This document shows, in pieces, positions 9,719-17,609 of a DNA stretch of 64,000 bases. Position numbers and translations under genes: made by a program. The DNA is from Yponomeuta sedellus (taxonomy: Eukaryota; Arthropoda; Insecta; Lepidoptera; Yponomeutidae): NCBI GenBank assembly GCA_934045075.1, contig OW203724.1, forward strand, positions 1,666,501 to 1,730,500. The letters are read 5' to 3'. Position 1 is the stretch's first letter, and each line of letters begins with the position of its first letter. The notes under the pieces were generated by a model. That model did not search any database. It saw nothing but the letters and a program-made list of their open reading frames with translations, and was not told where the DNA came from.

Positions 9719-10920
9719 GATATTTTCTTCACTACACTGGTAAGAGGTTTATATTCTATAACACAATCGTTCAATATTAAACAGTACGCAGTTGTTTTGT
9801 CTGGTATTGCTATCTCGCTCTCAATTTCAACACGAACGTCGACAGGTCCAGTCTTCAGCGTATCGTTCTGACGACAGCAATCAATTACAAATAATGGAGT
9901 TTTTTCTTTGAAGTCGATGTAATTTAACAGGGGTTCCGGAAGACGGCTGTAGTAAGACTGTTGAAATTTAGCATACAACTCGTATAATAAAGCATAATTG
10001 TCATTGCTAAATTTAACGTTTAGGTTTTCATACGGGAAGTAGGTTGAGTTTAAAAACACTTTTATGTCACGCAAGTTACAATGATCGAATCGGGACATAT
10101 CCTGAAATCCATTATTTTTGCGGTCTTTCTGTAATCCAATGATAACGTACCTTGGCTTTTCTATCTGTGATGAAGTTTTGATTGCCCATGTATGCTTCGT
10201 TGTTTGAGGTAAAAGTGGATATTCATAAAGATCCCAGTTTCTAAACGCTACGTTAATAGCTCTGTCTCTTTCTAAATACCTAAGCAAGTTGATTCTCTCT
10301 CGGTCAGACACCTTAACGTGGGGCACCCGCCACATAATTTTATCGATTACGATATCTTCTACAACCTCATTATTATTTAATTTAATTGCATTCATGTTGG
10401 TATTGCTTCGCAAAAGTATAAGTTCGTGCTTGCAATTTATTATAATTTTTTTGTAATCCTCCGCAAACCCAAGGATTCTATTGAGTGGGAGACAGCCTGA
10501 AAAACTTCCTCCCATTGTGTTTTTAATACCGTCAATGCTCCAACCCCATGCATAAGACATTTTTGATTCGCTTTCATTCATTGATAATAAACATTTCATT
10601 GTGGTTGTTATGCCTGCATTCTTAATCTTATCGATTTCAACCCCATTTAATTCGTACCGAATATCTTGAAATAAAAATAGTATTGGGTTATTTATTAATT
10701 GAAACTCGGTCACTTTGGCTTTAGTTTCACTGTTGATTACGCTGATCCTTCCTTCTACGTATAAAGTACTCTCCGACGGTAGAATGTAAAGGTCTTGCTG
10801 GTTAATTGGAATCCGTATCTCATCGTTCCTATTGTAGCTGCTTACATAAGGCTTGTAGGAATGAATCTGAATACTTTCAATGCTGTTGTCTTGTACAAAA
10901 GGTTCTGCTACATTAAGCAT
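9715..10920 (-). CDS. Major capsid protein candidate, double jelly-roll type (401 aa)
   Basis: It has an ATG start with a clean open frame and is the largest protein of the minus-strand block. The sequence is beta-rich with no transmembrane segment. The N-terminal piece (SIESIQIHSYKPYVSS, RIPINQQDLYILPSES) and the C-terminal piece (VDVRVEIESEIAIPDKTTAYC) fit the double-jelly-roll-like family carried by arthropod Polinton/adintovirus elements. Position next to the penton, protease and PLA2 genes supports a capsid role. The assignment rests on family resemblance and gene order, and would be tested by structure prediction. Stop TGA overlaps the next start. Confidence 0.7.
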   Translation of the reverse strand: MLNVAEPFVQDNSIESIQIHSYKPYVSSYNRNDEIRIPINQQDLYILPSESTLYVEGRISVINSETKAKVTEFQLINNPILFLFQDIRYELNGVEIDKIKNAGITTTMKCLLSMNESESKMSYAWGWSIDGIKNTMGGSFSGCLPLNRILGFAEDYKKIIINCKHELILLRSNTNMNAIKLNNNEVVEDIVIDKIMWRVPHVKVSDRERINLLRYLERDRAINVAFRNWDLYEYPLLPQTTKHTWAIKTSSQIEKPRYVIIGLQKDRKNNGFQDMSRFDHCNLRDIKVFLNSTYFPYENLNVKFSNDNYALLYELYAKFQQSYYSRLPEPLLNYIDFKEKTPLFVIDCCRQNDTLKTGPVDVRVEIESEIAIPDKTTAYCLILNDCVIEYKPLTSVVKKIS

Positions 10921-11062
10921 TTTAGTTACTTCGACAAATTTATTAATTTGAGAAATTGTTTATTGGCTTTGGTTAACTTATTTCTTTTTGGTGGTACCTT
11001 CGTAATATTTGAAAGCAAACTGCGCTTTCTGCTGGTAGTACACAGGTTTTTATTGAAATCAA

Positions 11063-11734
11063 TCATTTTTTCTTCAGATGTAAGCAAAGCTGTACTTCTT
11101 CCCTTCTTAAATTTAGTGGGTTATTATTTAAATCCAAAATTCTAATATTAATTGCACTCACACTGTTTTGGATAACTGGGAAATAGATAACGTTTTTAGG
11201 AATTTCAATTATTCGATAACCCGGCGGCACATTCGGAGAAAACTCATAAATTATATGGCTAGGTTTTCCATTAACAAATGATCCACTTACAATATCACAT
11301 TCGATTCGGACTATGGCTGATGGTAAAATGTTGATCGGATAGGAAGATGTGTGTAATATATTAGCTTTTAATAATACTTTTCCAAATCCTAATGTAACTC
11401 CTATTGAGTTCTCCTTATCAAAATGAATGTCTTTGCTACTAAAAATACTGGTGCTTAAAGTATTATTATTGCAAGTTAATTCCAAAACACAATCATGAAC
11501 ATGTTTCGTTAGGAAGTCAATAATATCTTCAAGTTCATATGAACCCTCTGGTATTATCACAACCCCATCTTTACCGTAATAGAATTTATTATTTCTGTGA
11601 TCAACATTAGGAATTGAATTAAAAGTAGTGAAGTACAACAGGCCACACTCATAATCACCATCAGTTTCCAAAGCCGGTGAATAATTTGTTACAAGAGCAG
11701 AGTCTGTGCCCGTTATAGACATTGTGAAAGACAT
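11063..11734 (-). CDS. Penton/minor capsid protein candidate (223 aa)
   Basis: It starts at the ATG two bases after the protease stop (TAACTATG); a second ATG follows four codons later. The protein is beta-rich with the pattern of a single jelly roll: YECGLLYFTTFNSIPNV, YYGKDGVVIIPEGSYELEDI and HIIYEFSPNVPPGYRI. It ends in a short basic tail. In related elements the gene beside the major capsid gene encodes the five-fold vertex protein, which is the basis for the call. No catalytic motif is seen. Confidence 0.6.
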   Translation of the reverse strand: MSFTMSITGTDSALVTNYSPALETDGDYECGLLYFTTFNSIPNVDHRNNKFYYGKDGVVIIPEGSYELEDIIDFLTKHVHDCVLELTCNNNTLSTSIFSSKDIHFDKENSIGVTLGFGKVLLKANILHTSSYPINILPSAIVRIECDIVSGSFVNGKPSHIIYEFSPNVPPGYRIIEIPKNVIYFPVIQNSVSAINIRILDLNNNPLNLRREEVQLCLHLKKK

Positions 11735-11736
11735 AG

Positions 11737-12069
11737 TTAACTGACTCGTTTCCAGAAACCTTTCAAAAATTTAAGACATAAATGTCCACAGTTAAACGTG
11801 TTGTATGCTTGATATTTAGTATAATTGTAATACAAATCTGCGCCACTTAGGTATTTAACCAATTCTGTAGGAGGTTTTAAATCTCCGAAACTGTTAAAAT
11901 ATTCACAATAATTATAAATTTTTACGAAGGCTACCCAATGCGTTCCAGGGTTGTCAGAACTATCTAAATTAATAATCGCACACTCAATTTGTTTAGGTTT
12001 TTGAGGCAAATTATCCCTCATGTATACACCTCTGAAATATGGTATATTACTGTTATTAACATATTTCAT
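11737..12069 (-). CDS. Adenain-like cysteine protease, N-terminus out of frame with the upstream gene
   Basis: The likely job is maturation cleavage of capsid proteins. The catalytic pattern is clear: His in GTHWVAF, an acidic/Asn region in YFNSFGDLKPP, then Gln seven residues before Cys in YQAYNTFNCGH, as in adenovirus protease (Gln115/Cys122 spacing). FRGVYMRDNLP precedes it. From the first ATG the protein has only 110 residues. The same frame stays open upstream through 15 more codons (RRALTNED just before the Met), up to an A-AAA-AAC run inside the PLA2 gene, with no ATG. The natural N-terminus therefore probably comes from a fusion or frameshift with the PLA2 frame, or this copy is broken by one base. 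Confidence 0.8.
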   Translation of the reverse strand: MKYVNNSNIPYFRGVYMRDNLPQKPKQIECAIINLDSSDNPGTHWVAFVKIYNYCEYFNSFGDLKPPTELVKYLSGADLYYNYTKYQAYNTFNCGHLCLKFLKGFWKRVS

Positions 12070-12107
12070 TATATCTTCATTTGTGAGTGCGCGTCGGGGT
12101 AGCCTAT

Positions 12108-12827
12108 TTAGCAGTTTTTTGTATGTAAACAGAGCCCACTACCTTTTTTGTACGGTTTGATGTACAGCCCTTTTCCAATAGCAATTGTCTCCATCATCTT
12201 ATTATGACGTATTGATTCTTTTAGATTTTCTTGAGCAGATTTGGAGTCGTTCACTGCTTTTGCTATTCCAGCTGCACCTCCAGCTAATGCACCTACTGCC
12301 GAAAGGCAAGCAAATATAGGAAGAAGTGGTAGTATCCCCCCAATTTTTGGGATTGGTATTATTCGAGGTAGCTGAACTTTCATATTTTTAGGAAACAATT
12401 TTTTTGCAGCTAAATGTGCATATTTAATTGCAGATTGTTTGTTTTTTAGTTTAGCTTTCTTTAATTGTGTACTTATTTTTCTAATACCTGATTTAAAACC
12501 AGCACCTGTCTTAACCTTAACTTTCATGATTTTGTTTACTAACCACGAAGCAAGTCTTTCCCCTCTACTCACGTCTTTTGCTTTTGATCTAAGTTTTGCC
12601 ATTTCCATCAATTCTTTATCAGCTTGGTGTCGATTGCGCGTATCGGTGTATTTAGTATAGGCAATGTCGTGACGCATACAAGCATCGTCTAACTGATTAA
12701 TACCTCGATCACCTCTTAGTAAGCGTTTTTCTAGTTTTGTGCCAGGGCCGCAATAATTATATCCTGGTAAATGTAACTCGAGTGGTAAATTATTTATTAA
12801 TTTATTAATAAGTCCTCTTCCAGTCAT
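12108..12827 (-). CDS. PLA2-domain minor capsid protein (239 aa)
   Basis: The domain resembles the phospholipase A2 of parvovirus VP1, where it helps particles leave endosomes. The calcium loop is seen in PGYNYCGPGT and the catalytic His-Asp pair in ACMRHDIAY (H53, D54 from the ATG). The start is the ATG of GTGATGACTGG. A basic middle (KLRSKAKD, KVKVKTG, QLKKAKLKNK) could bind DNA. A hydrophobic helix follows (ILPLLPIFACLSAVGALAGG), then YIKPYKKGSG at the end. The gene stops at TAA 12108-12110, six bases after an A-AAA-AAC heptamer whose minus-one frame leads directly into the protease. Confidence 0.85.
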   Translation of the reverse strand: MTGRGLINKLINNLPLELHLPGYNYCGPGTKLEKRLLRGDRGINQLDDACMRHDIAYTKYTDTRNRHQADKELMEMAKLRSKAKDVSRGERLASWLVNKIMKVKVKTGAGFKSGIRKISTQLKKAKLKNKQSAIKYAHLAAKKLFPKNMKVQLPRIIPIPKIGGILPLLPIFACLSAVGALAGGAAGIAKAVNDSKSAQENLKESIRHNKMMETIAIGKGLYIKPYKKGSGLCLHTKNC

Positions 12828-12880
12828 CACTTACGAACGAATGAATAAAATTTTGCATTCATGAGTGTAATATAATAACA

Positions 12881-13807
12881 TTATTTCACGACATCATTTT
12901 TACCGATCCAACTGTTTTCAGCGTCTTTTAATCCAAGCCATTTGACAAATAACATATTTCCTCTCTTTTTCAATACCTTTTCAATTAAATAAACACCGGG
13001 ATTACGTGTTTTATTTAATTCCTGCTCGTAGAAACTACCTTTTATTAATTGATTATGCTGGTCTTTAATACGATATGTAATGGGAGTAGTTTTGTTAACT
13101 TTGCTAATGGTAAATAACTCGGTCGACCAATTGGGAGTATACCCTTTGTAAAAACACCCTTTGTACTTGCTAATACGAACGCAATCCCCTACTTTACACT
13201 TTGGTTTCACTGAGGATGACTCTGCGTGAGATACAATATTTTCTAAAACTTTGGGTTCATTGACTTTGTTTACCTCCACTGGTCGATACTTTGTTGTACG
13301 GTGTTTCGTACTATTATATGAAATCACAATATCAACTAATGGTTTTCCAATCCATTTGTAATTGCCAACTAAACTAAAATATTTATATAGCTTATTCTTC
13401 AATGTCCTTATAACTCTTTCAACAATAGATGCTTTCTTTGTAGAAAAAGTTGAATAATGGTTAATGTGGTATGATTGCATAAGCCTTTGAAAAGATTTGT
13501 TATAAAATTCTGTTCCTAAATCGGTCTGTACGTTAGTTGGAACACGATTACTTTTTAAAATTTTTTCAAATGCATTACACACTTCATTCATTGATTTAGT
13601 TTTTAATGGAACAGTCCAAACATATTTTGAAAAACAATCTATAATGACTAAAATAAAATTAAATCCTCTATTGTGTTTTCGAATATGTTGGATATCAATT
13701 AAATCCGCTTGCCATAAATCATCGATTCCTTTAAGAATAACTTGCCGTCGATTGAAATTTCTTCTAGCAGCTCTATGAATCTCGTTCACCACTTTTTCTT
13801 TACTCAT
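12881..13807 (-). CDS. Retroviral-type (rve) integrase with C-terminal chromodomain (308 aa)
   Basis: It inserts the viral genome into host DNA. The start is the ATG of ATGAGTAA, which overlaps the stop of the upstream gene by eight bases; five codons of open frame further up lack an ATG. The catalytic triad is D35 (WQADLID), D96 (QTDLGTEF) and E130 (ASIVERVIR), with 33 residues between D96 and E130, close to the usual 35. The segment VIIDCFSKYVWTVPLK is typical of the core. The C-terminal part (VYLIEKVLKKRG, LFVKWLGL, SWIGKNDV) has the form of a chromodomain, as in Polinton integrases. Confidence 0.93.
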   Translation of the reverse strand: MSKEKVVNEIHRAARRNFNRRQVILKGIDDLWQADLIDIQHIRKHNRGFNFILVIIDCFSKYVWTVPLKTKSMNEVCNAFEKILKSNRVPTNVQTDLGTEFYNKSFQRLMQSYHINHYSTFSTKKASIVERVIRTLKNKLYKYFSLVGNYKWIGKPLVDIVISYNSTKHRTTKYRPVEVNKVNEPKVLENIVSHAESSSVKPKCKVGDCVRISKYKGCFYKGYTPNWSTELFTISKVNKTTPITYRIKDQHNQLIKGSFYEQELNKTRNPGVYLIEKVLKKRGNMLFVKWLGLKDAENSWIGKNDVVK

Positions 13808-14168
13808 AATTTCTACTGGCAATGTCTCTGATTGCTACCAACTGATCTTTGATAATAGAACTAACTTCTACCCTTGTACACTTTTCATCTAACTGTTTCT
13901 GAATCAGTTGTATCTGACTCTTTATACTTTTTAGCTCGACAAGAATATCATGCTCTTTGCAAAATAACTTTAAGTTTTGATCAACATACTCTTTGTTGAC
14001 AGCCTCATCTGGTAGTACAGGAAGTCTCAATCCTACCAGTTTTTCTGATTTCAAGTCATATTCTCCGTTAAGGTTTTGAGTAAGATTTTTATTATTGGTG
14101 CTATAAAATATTTCTGATGGACGAAGTCTTTTATGCACATGGTGGCCAAATTTATCAATATTCATCAT
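13800..14168 (-). CDS. Fibre-like coiled-coil protein (122 aa)
   Basis: Two ATGs in a row (14168, 14165) are the likely start; the open frame before them has only a TTG. The middle reads LVGLRLPVLPDEAVNKEYVD, a pattern like the repeated 'P..P.DAVNKKYVD' unit of viral tail and fibre shafts. It is followed by a coiled coil (VELKSIKSQIQLIQKQLDEK). The size suits a trimeric spike or a scaffold. Function inferred from this motif only. It overlaps the integrase start by eight bases. Confidence 0.55.
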   Translation of the reverse strand: MMNIDKFGHHVHKRLRPSEIFYSTNNKNLTQNLNGEYDLKSEKLVGLRLPVLPDEAVNKEYVDQNLKLFCKEHDILVELKSIKSQIQLIQKQLDEKCTRVEVSSIIKDQLVAIRDIASRNYE

Positions 14169-14225
14169 TTTTTTAAGAAGGTTGAACAAGAACTGATGGA
14201 AAATACATTTGAGTTTGTAATTATA

Positions 14226-15194
14226 TTACTTTATTAGACCACATTCACGCAGTTCTTCAATGATAGAAATAATTTCGTTATTAAGCCCTGTATTACCAGC
14301 TTCGCGAGACGCAATAAGTAATTTTAAACGTTCCACCAATTCATTTGGATCATCCCAGTACACATAATCCACATTTTTATTCATTTTTTTCAAGACTGGT
14401 AACCCTTCTCCTTGCGGCAGACTTTCAATACTGCTAGAAGTATTTTTGGTTAGTTTAAAGAGAGGTTTTATTATTTGCAAATACTTCATACCTCTATTAC
14501 TTTTTATTGGCTGTTTAGGACTGAAATCACGACGGTGAGCATTTGTTTCTAACAGTAATTGTTTATAGTTTTTTAAATCATCAGGCTTAACTAAACTTAA
14601 ATTTGGTTTTGGTTTCAACAATAATTCAGCTAATCCAGGTGTATTTAAATAACTTTTCCCGCCAACTGAAATCTTATTTTCTGTAACTGACACTCGCAGT
14701 GATCCCAACATAGTTTTTCCTCGCTCCAGCCTTACTCCATAAGGTACATTACTAAATATTTCCGATGACAATGACCAAGAAGAAGAATCTTGGCGAGGAC
14801 TCTGAACAGATTCAAGAGTTTTAAACGATGTGTCACTTGAATCACCCATGTTTAAATCGCCTTCATCAGTTTCACTAAATGCTTTCTGTTCAGGTTTTTG
14901 GGAGTCACGATCACTATTTTGCATAAAGTTGTAGCTGGTAGATGCACCATCATCGATTTCATTAAGGTCTTTGTTAGTATCAATGTTTGTTTTAGTGTCC
15001 CAGTGTCTATCATCCCAATACTCTTTATTAATCTTTTCATTTTTTGCGGCGATGCTTTTTAGTGGACCTGTTAATGGTTTGAAAACCTTTTCCAATACTA
15101 GATCATTATCGTGGTCAATATCTTTCAATTGTTTAAACTTTCTTTTTACAGCTTCAGCAGATTCTACAATCTGTGTTTTTAGTATCTTTTCCAT
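14226..15194 (-). CDS. Viral protein of unknown function, possibly DUF8207-like (322 aa)
   Basis: The start is MEKILKTQIV at 15194; the frame is open for 39 codons further up but a TATA-like TATTTATAA on the minus strand (about 15265-15273) sits between. The N-terminus is a charged helix (AVKRKFKQLKDID), followed by a long acidic/serine-rich linker. A compact part then contains GGKSYLNTPGLAELLL and a C-terminal VYWDDPNELVERLKLLIASR. The 'tPGLxELL' pattern recalls a domain common in arthropod copies of this element family (DUF8207 as I remember it, unverified). It lies between the ATPase and fibre-like genes. Confidence 0.55.
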   Translation of the reverse strand: MEKILKTQIVESAEAVKRKFKQLKDIDHDNDLVLEKVFKPLTGPLKSIAAKNEKINKEYWDDRHWDTKTNIDTNKDLNEIDDGASTSYNFMQNSDRDSQKPEQKAFSETDEGDLNMGDSSDTSFKTLESVQSPRQDSSSWSLSSEIFSNVPYGVRLERGKTMLGSLRVSVTENKISVGGKSYLNTPGLAELLLKPKPNLSLVKPDDLKNYKQLLLETNAHRRDFSPKQPIKSNRGMKYLQIIKPLFKLTKNTSSSIESLPQGEGLPVLKKMNKNVDYVYWDDPNELVERLKLLIASREAGNTGLNNEIISIIEELRECGLIK

Positions 15195-15285
15195 AGCGAG
15201 ATAAAATATGTACTTTCTCTCGCAACGCAAACCGATTAGTAACGACACTTCGATCCGTAACTCATTATAAATAGCACAAATATGC

Positions 15286-15972
15286 TTAGTCAAAGACAAC
15301 GAATTTGTCAAAGTTCATTCTGTAACATCCTTTACCTTTTTCACAATCTTTATTAATTACCAAATAATTATAATGCACACTCCATATTTTTTTGCACATC
15401 TCTCGAAACTGTGTCCAGCTCATATCTGCGTTAACATGTTCGTTATAAATATGTCGTAGATTGATGTCATCCTGTTTAAAAATTATAATCAAATTAGCAT
15501 TATCCCTGATCAATTGCTTTGGTATCTTACTGTATGTTTGATTCAAATAGAAAGAATCAATCTTTTTATGTCTACCCATCGCAAAATAATCACGTATGTT
15601 ATTTTGTTTTTCACAAGCAACGTCATCAAATATCATTACGGAGTAAGGTTTGGCATTTTGATGACTTATCACTTCTTCGTTGTCACGAAATTTACTGAAA
15701 TTTATCTCAGGAACCATGCTTAACACTTTATCTAAAAAAACGTATTTTGGCTGGAAGAGCGTTTTAGAATAAAGGTAAACGTTTCGGTAGCGCAATCCAT
15801 TTTTGTGCAATAGAAGACCTATCATTACGTTTGTTTTACCGCAGTTCGAAGGACCACAAATTATGCATCGAATTGTATTTGGTAAAAGATTTCCATGTAG
15901 TTTTATTTTGTTGTTAGATTCGCTACAAATGTTTTCCAAACGTAATGTTTGCGCTTGTTGTATAAATTTCAT
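15286..15972 (-). CDS. FtsK/A32-type genome-packaging ATPase (228 aa)
   Basis: It pumps DNA into the capsid. Walker A is GPSNCGKT (residues 40-47) and Walker B is SVMIFDDVA (D116, D117). Further conserved segments include YFAMGRHKKIDSFYLNQTY and NANLIIIFKQDD, the sensor/arginine part of the family. It starts at the first ATG and is the first gene of the minus-strand block, with a TATATAA box 80 bases upstream. Length matches Polinton packaging ATPases. Confidence 0.92.
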   Translation of the reverse strand: MKFIQQAQTLRLENICSESNNKIKLHGNLLPNTIRCIICGPSNCGKTNVMIGLLLHKNGLRYRNVYLYSKTLFQPKYVFLDKVLSMVPEINFSKFRDNEEVISHQNAKPYSVMIFDDVACEKQNNIRDYFAMGRHKKIDSFYLNQTYSKIPKQLIRDNANLIIIFKQDDINLRHIYNEHVNADMSWTQFREMCKKIWSVHYNYLVINKDCEKGKGCYRMNFDKFVVFD

Positions 15973-16051
15973 TCTTGAGTAAATAAAATAAAAACGATAC
16001 TAACACCTAGAACTGCAGGCGTGCAATGAAGTGATTGTTGTATTTGACGCT

Positions 16052-16058
16052 TATATAA
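16052..16058 (-). promoter_or_regulatory. TATA box of the packaging ATPase gene
   Basis: The minus strand reads TTTATATAAGCG about 80 bases upstream of the ATPase ATG, with TCACTTCATT as a possible initiator about 30 bases downstream. It is the best promoter candidate for the start of the minus-strand block. Confidence 0.5.
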
Positions 16059-16148
16059 ATAATTCCTATGAATGAACTGAAGTAAAAAAGAGTTTCCGTT
16101 TTAGTAAGTTAATCAAGTAATGAAATGGTTAGATTGCATATTTCCCAC

Positions 16149-16248
16149 AATAGTATTGGGAACTCTAGGACACTTTGAGGAGTGACGGCGAACGCAGTGA
16201 GCCCCTCACGACGGAAAAGTGTCCTAGAGTTCCCAATACTATACTACT
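16149..16248. repeat. Perfect-arm hairpin next to the viral element
   Basis: Arms of 26 bp (tagtattgggaactctagg..., 16149-16174) match their exact complement ending near 16248. The loop is GC-rich, with 'gaggagtgacggcgaacgca' and a shorter internal 'cccctcac'. It lies between the ATPase upstream region and the start of a truncated transposon. It could be a MITE or the remains of an element end. Confidence 0.7.
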
Positions 16249-16898
16249 ACCTTTATTTACTGGTTACTAAAGTTAAATTTTCATCGAAGAAAGTGTACAT
16301 TCTCTAGAAATTTCTGTCAAAATTTGAATTCTACTCAATTACGGATGGGGGCACACATGATAAAAATCTATCGATAATTAATTGTCTATGACTTACTAGT
16401 CATACATACTTAACGGTACTTATGTATTGTAAATTCCAATTCGTCTAAGTAGGTAAAATAATTATTGTTATTTTATATGTACTTCCTAAGTGCCTTTTCA
16501 TATGCACCCGGTAGCCGTCCGGTCGCCGGGCCGGGTAAAGTAGTAATGTATGAGCTCCGGTCGCTGGCTGGTGGTTGTGCATGTAAAAACTGTCATTGGA
16601 GCTCATACATTACTTTCATACAAGACATGACATGGGCACATACAAGACATGAGCACAGCTAGATCGCGATATAGTTTTTCTTCACCAGTTTATCAGGGAC
16701 TGCAATATTTAAGAAACTATCAAAGTAATTTTAATCTTACATTTTTAAATATTCCAACCGAGATGTAAAGTGAGGTTATCGAAAACGACTCATATGGTTT
16801 ATTTTACTTCAGTTCAAAACATTAGGTAAATTACTTATTATATTGTTTACCTGTTCGAGTTGTTGTTCTCTTGGCGAGCATCAGATTTTTGTTTTGTT

Positions 16899-17141
16899 AT
16901 GTTATTTGATTTATGGTTTTTTATTATTCTGCTATTTACCCTTAATACTTCAACCCCTTTGACAACAGCGAACCGAGGCAATGATAAAACGACCCTCTCG
17001 GAATCAAAACAATTTGGAAGTGAGTTTTCATTTAGTTTTCCTAAGGAAACCGGATACGAAATAAAAATGGATGGCAGCGATAAGAAGGCAAAATTGGTTC
17101 CCAACGAAGAGGAGCACAATATATTCAGAGCATTTTCATGA
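16899..17141 (-). other. Opposite strand of the small secreted-protein frame
   Basis: The frame itself lies on the + strand at the same coordinates and is described in the next entry. No separate gene is claimed on this strand. Confidence 0.2.
16899..17141 (+). CDS. Small putative secreted protein inside the transposon (80 aa)
   Basis: From the ATG the protein begins with a strongly hydrophobic segment (LWFFIILLFTLNTSTPLT) that looks like a signal peptide. A polar mature part follows, with GSEFSFSFPKETGYEIKM and a charged end (NEEEHNIFRAF). The same frame is preserved in the inverted copy at 29840-30139 with substitutions and one in-frame three-base difference. That copy has lost the in-frame ATG through a shift before the hydrophobic segment. 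I recognise no family. It may be cargo of a non-autonomous element. Confidence 0.45.
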   Translation: MLFDLWFFIILLFTLNTSTPLTTANRGNDKTTLSESKQFGSEFSFSFPKETGYEIKMDGSDKKAKLVPNEEEHNIFRAFS

Positions 17142-17156
17142 TCACTTCATAATAAC

Positions 17157-17609
17157 TAAAAAAATATATTTAAAAAAATAAAAGAACCCGACTGCAGTGA
17201 TAAATCAACTGAAAGGGAAAAAATAAGATAATTTTATTTTCAAATGCTAATGTCGAATCAGAAGAGTTCATGCTGCTTTACTTGAGGGACCAAATAATAT
17301 AACTTTATAAGCGGTATTTGCTCAAACTGTTGCATTTATTATTTTATAATATGTTGCAGTCGGGACCCATTAGAGGACTTTAAACAAACAGTAATGGGTC
17401 CCGACTGCAACATTTTATATAAAATAATAAATGCAACAGTCTGAGCAAATAACGCTTATAAAGTTATATTATTTGGTCCCTCAAGTAAAGCAGCATGAAC
17501 TCTTCTGATTCGACATTAGCATTTGAAAATAAAATTATCTTATTTTTTCCCTTTCAGTTGATTTATCACTGCAGTCGGGTTCTTTTATTTTTTTAAATAT
17601 ATTTTTTTA
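17157..17609. repeat. Foldback element, about 215-bp near-perfect arms
   Basis: The arms run about 17157-17377 and 17392-17609 around a loop of about 20 bases (gaggactttaaacaaacag). They include GAACCCGACTGCAG at the outside and GCAGTCGGGACCCATTA beside the loop. There are only a few mismatches, so it is young. It forms the left end of the 3.5-kb insertion. Confidence 0.85.

Noticed and set aside
14852..15311. Extended N-terminus of the unknown viral gene and an inner overlapping frame
   Set aside because: The extension starts upstream of a TATA-like box and has no conserved features; the inner frame is an out-of-frame shadow.
16899..17141. Minus-strand frame overlapping the small secreted-protein frame
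   Set aside because: Only the + frame has a signal-peptide-like start and is preserved in the partner copy; the minus-strand entry in the feature list is a marker only.
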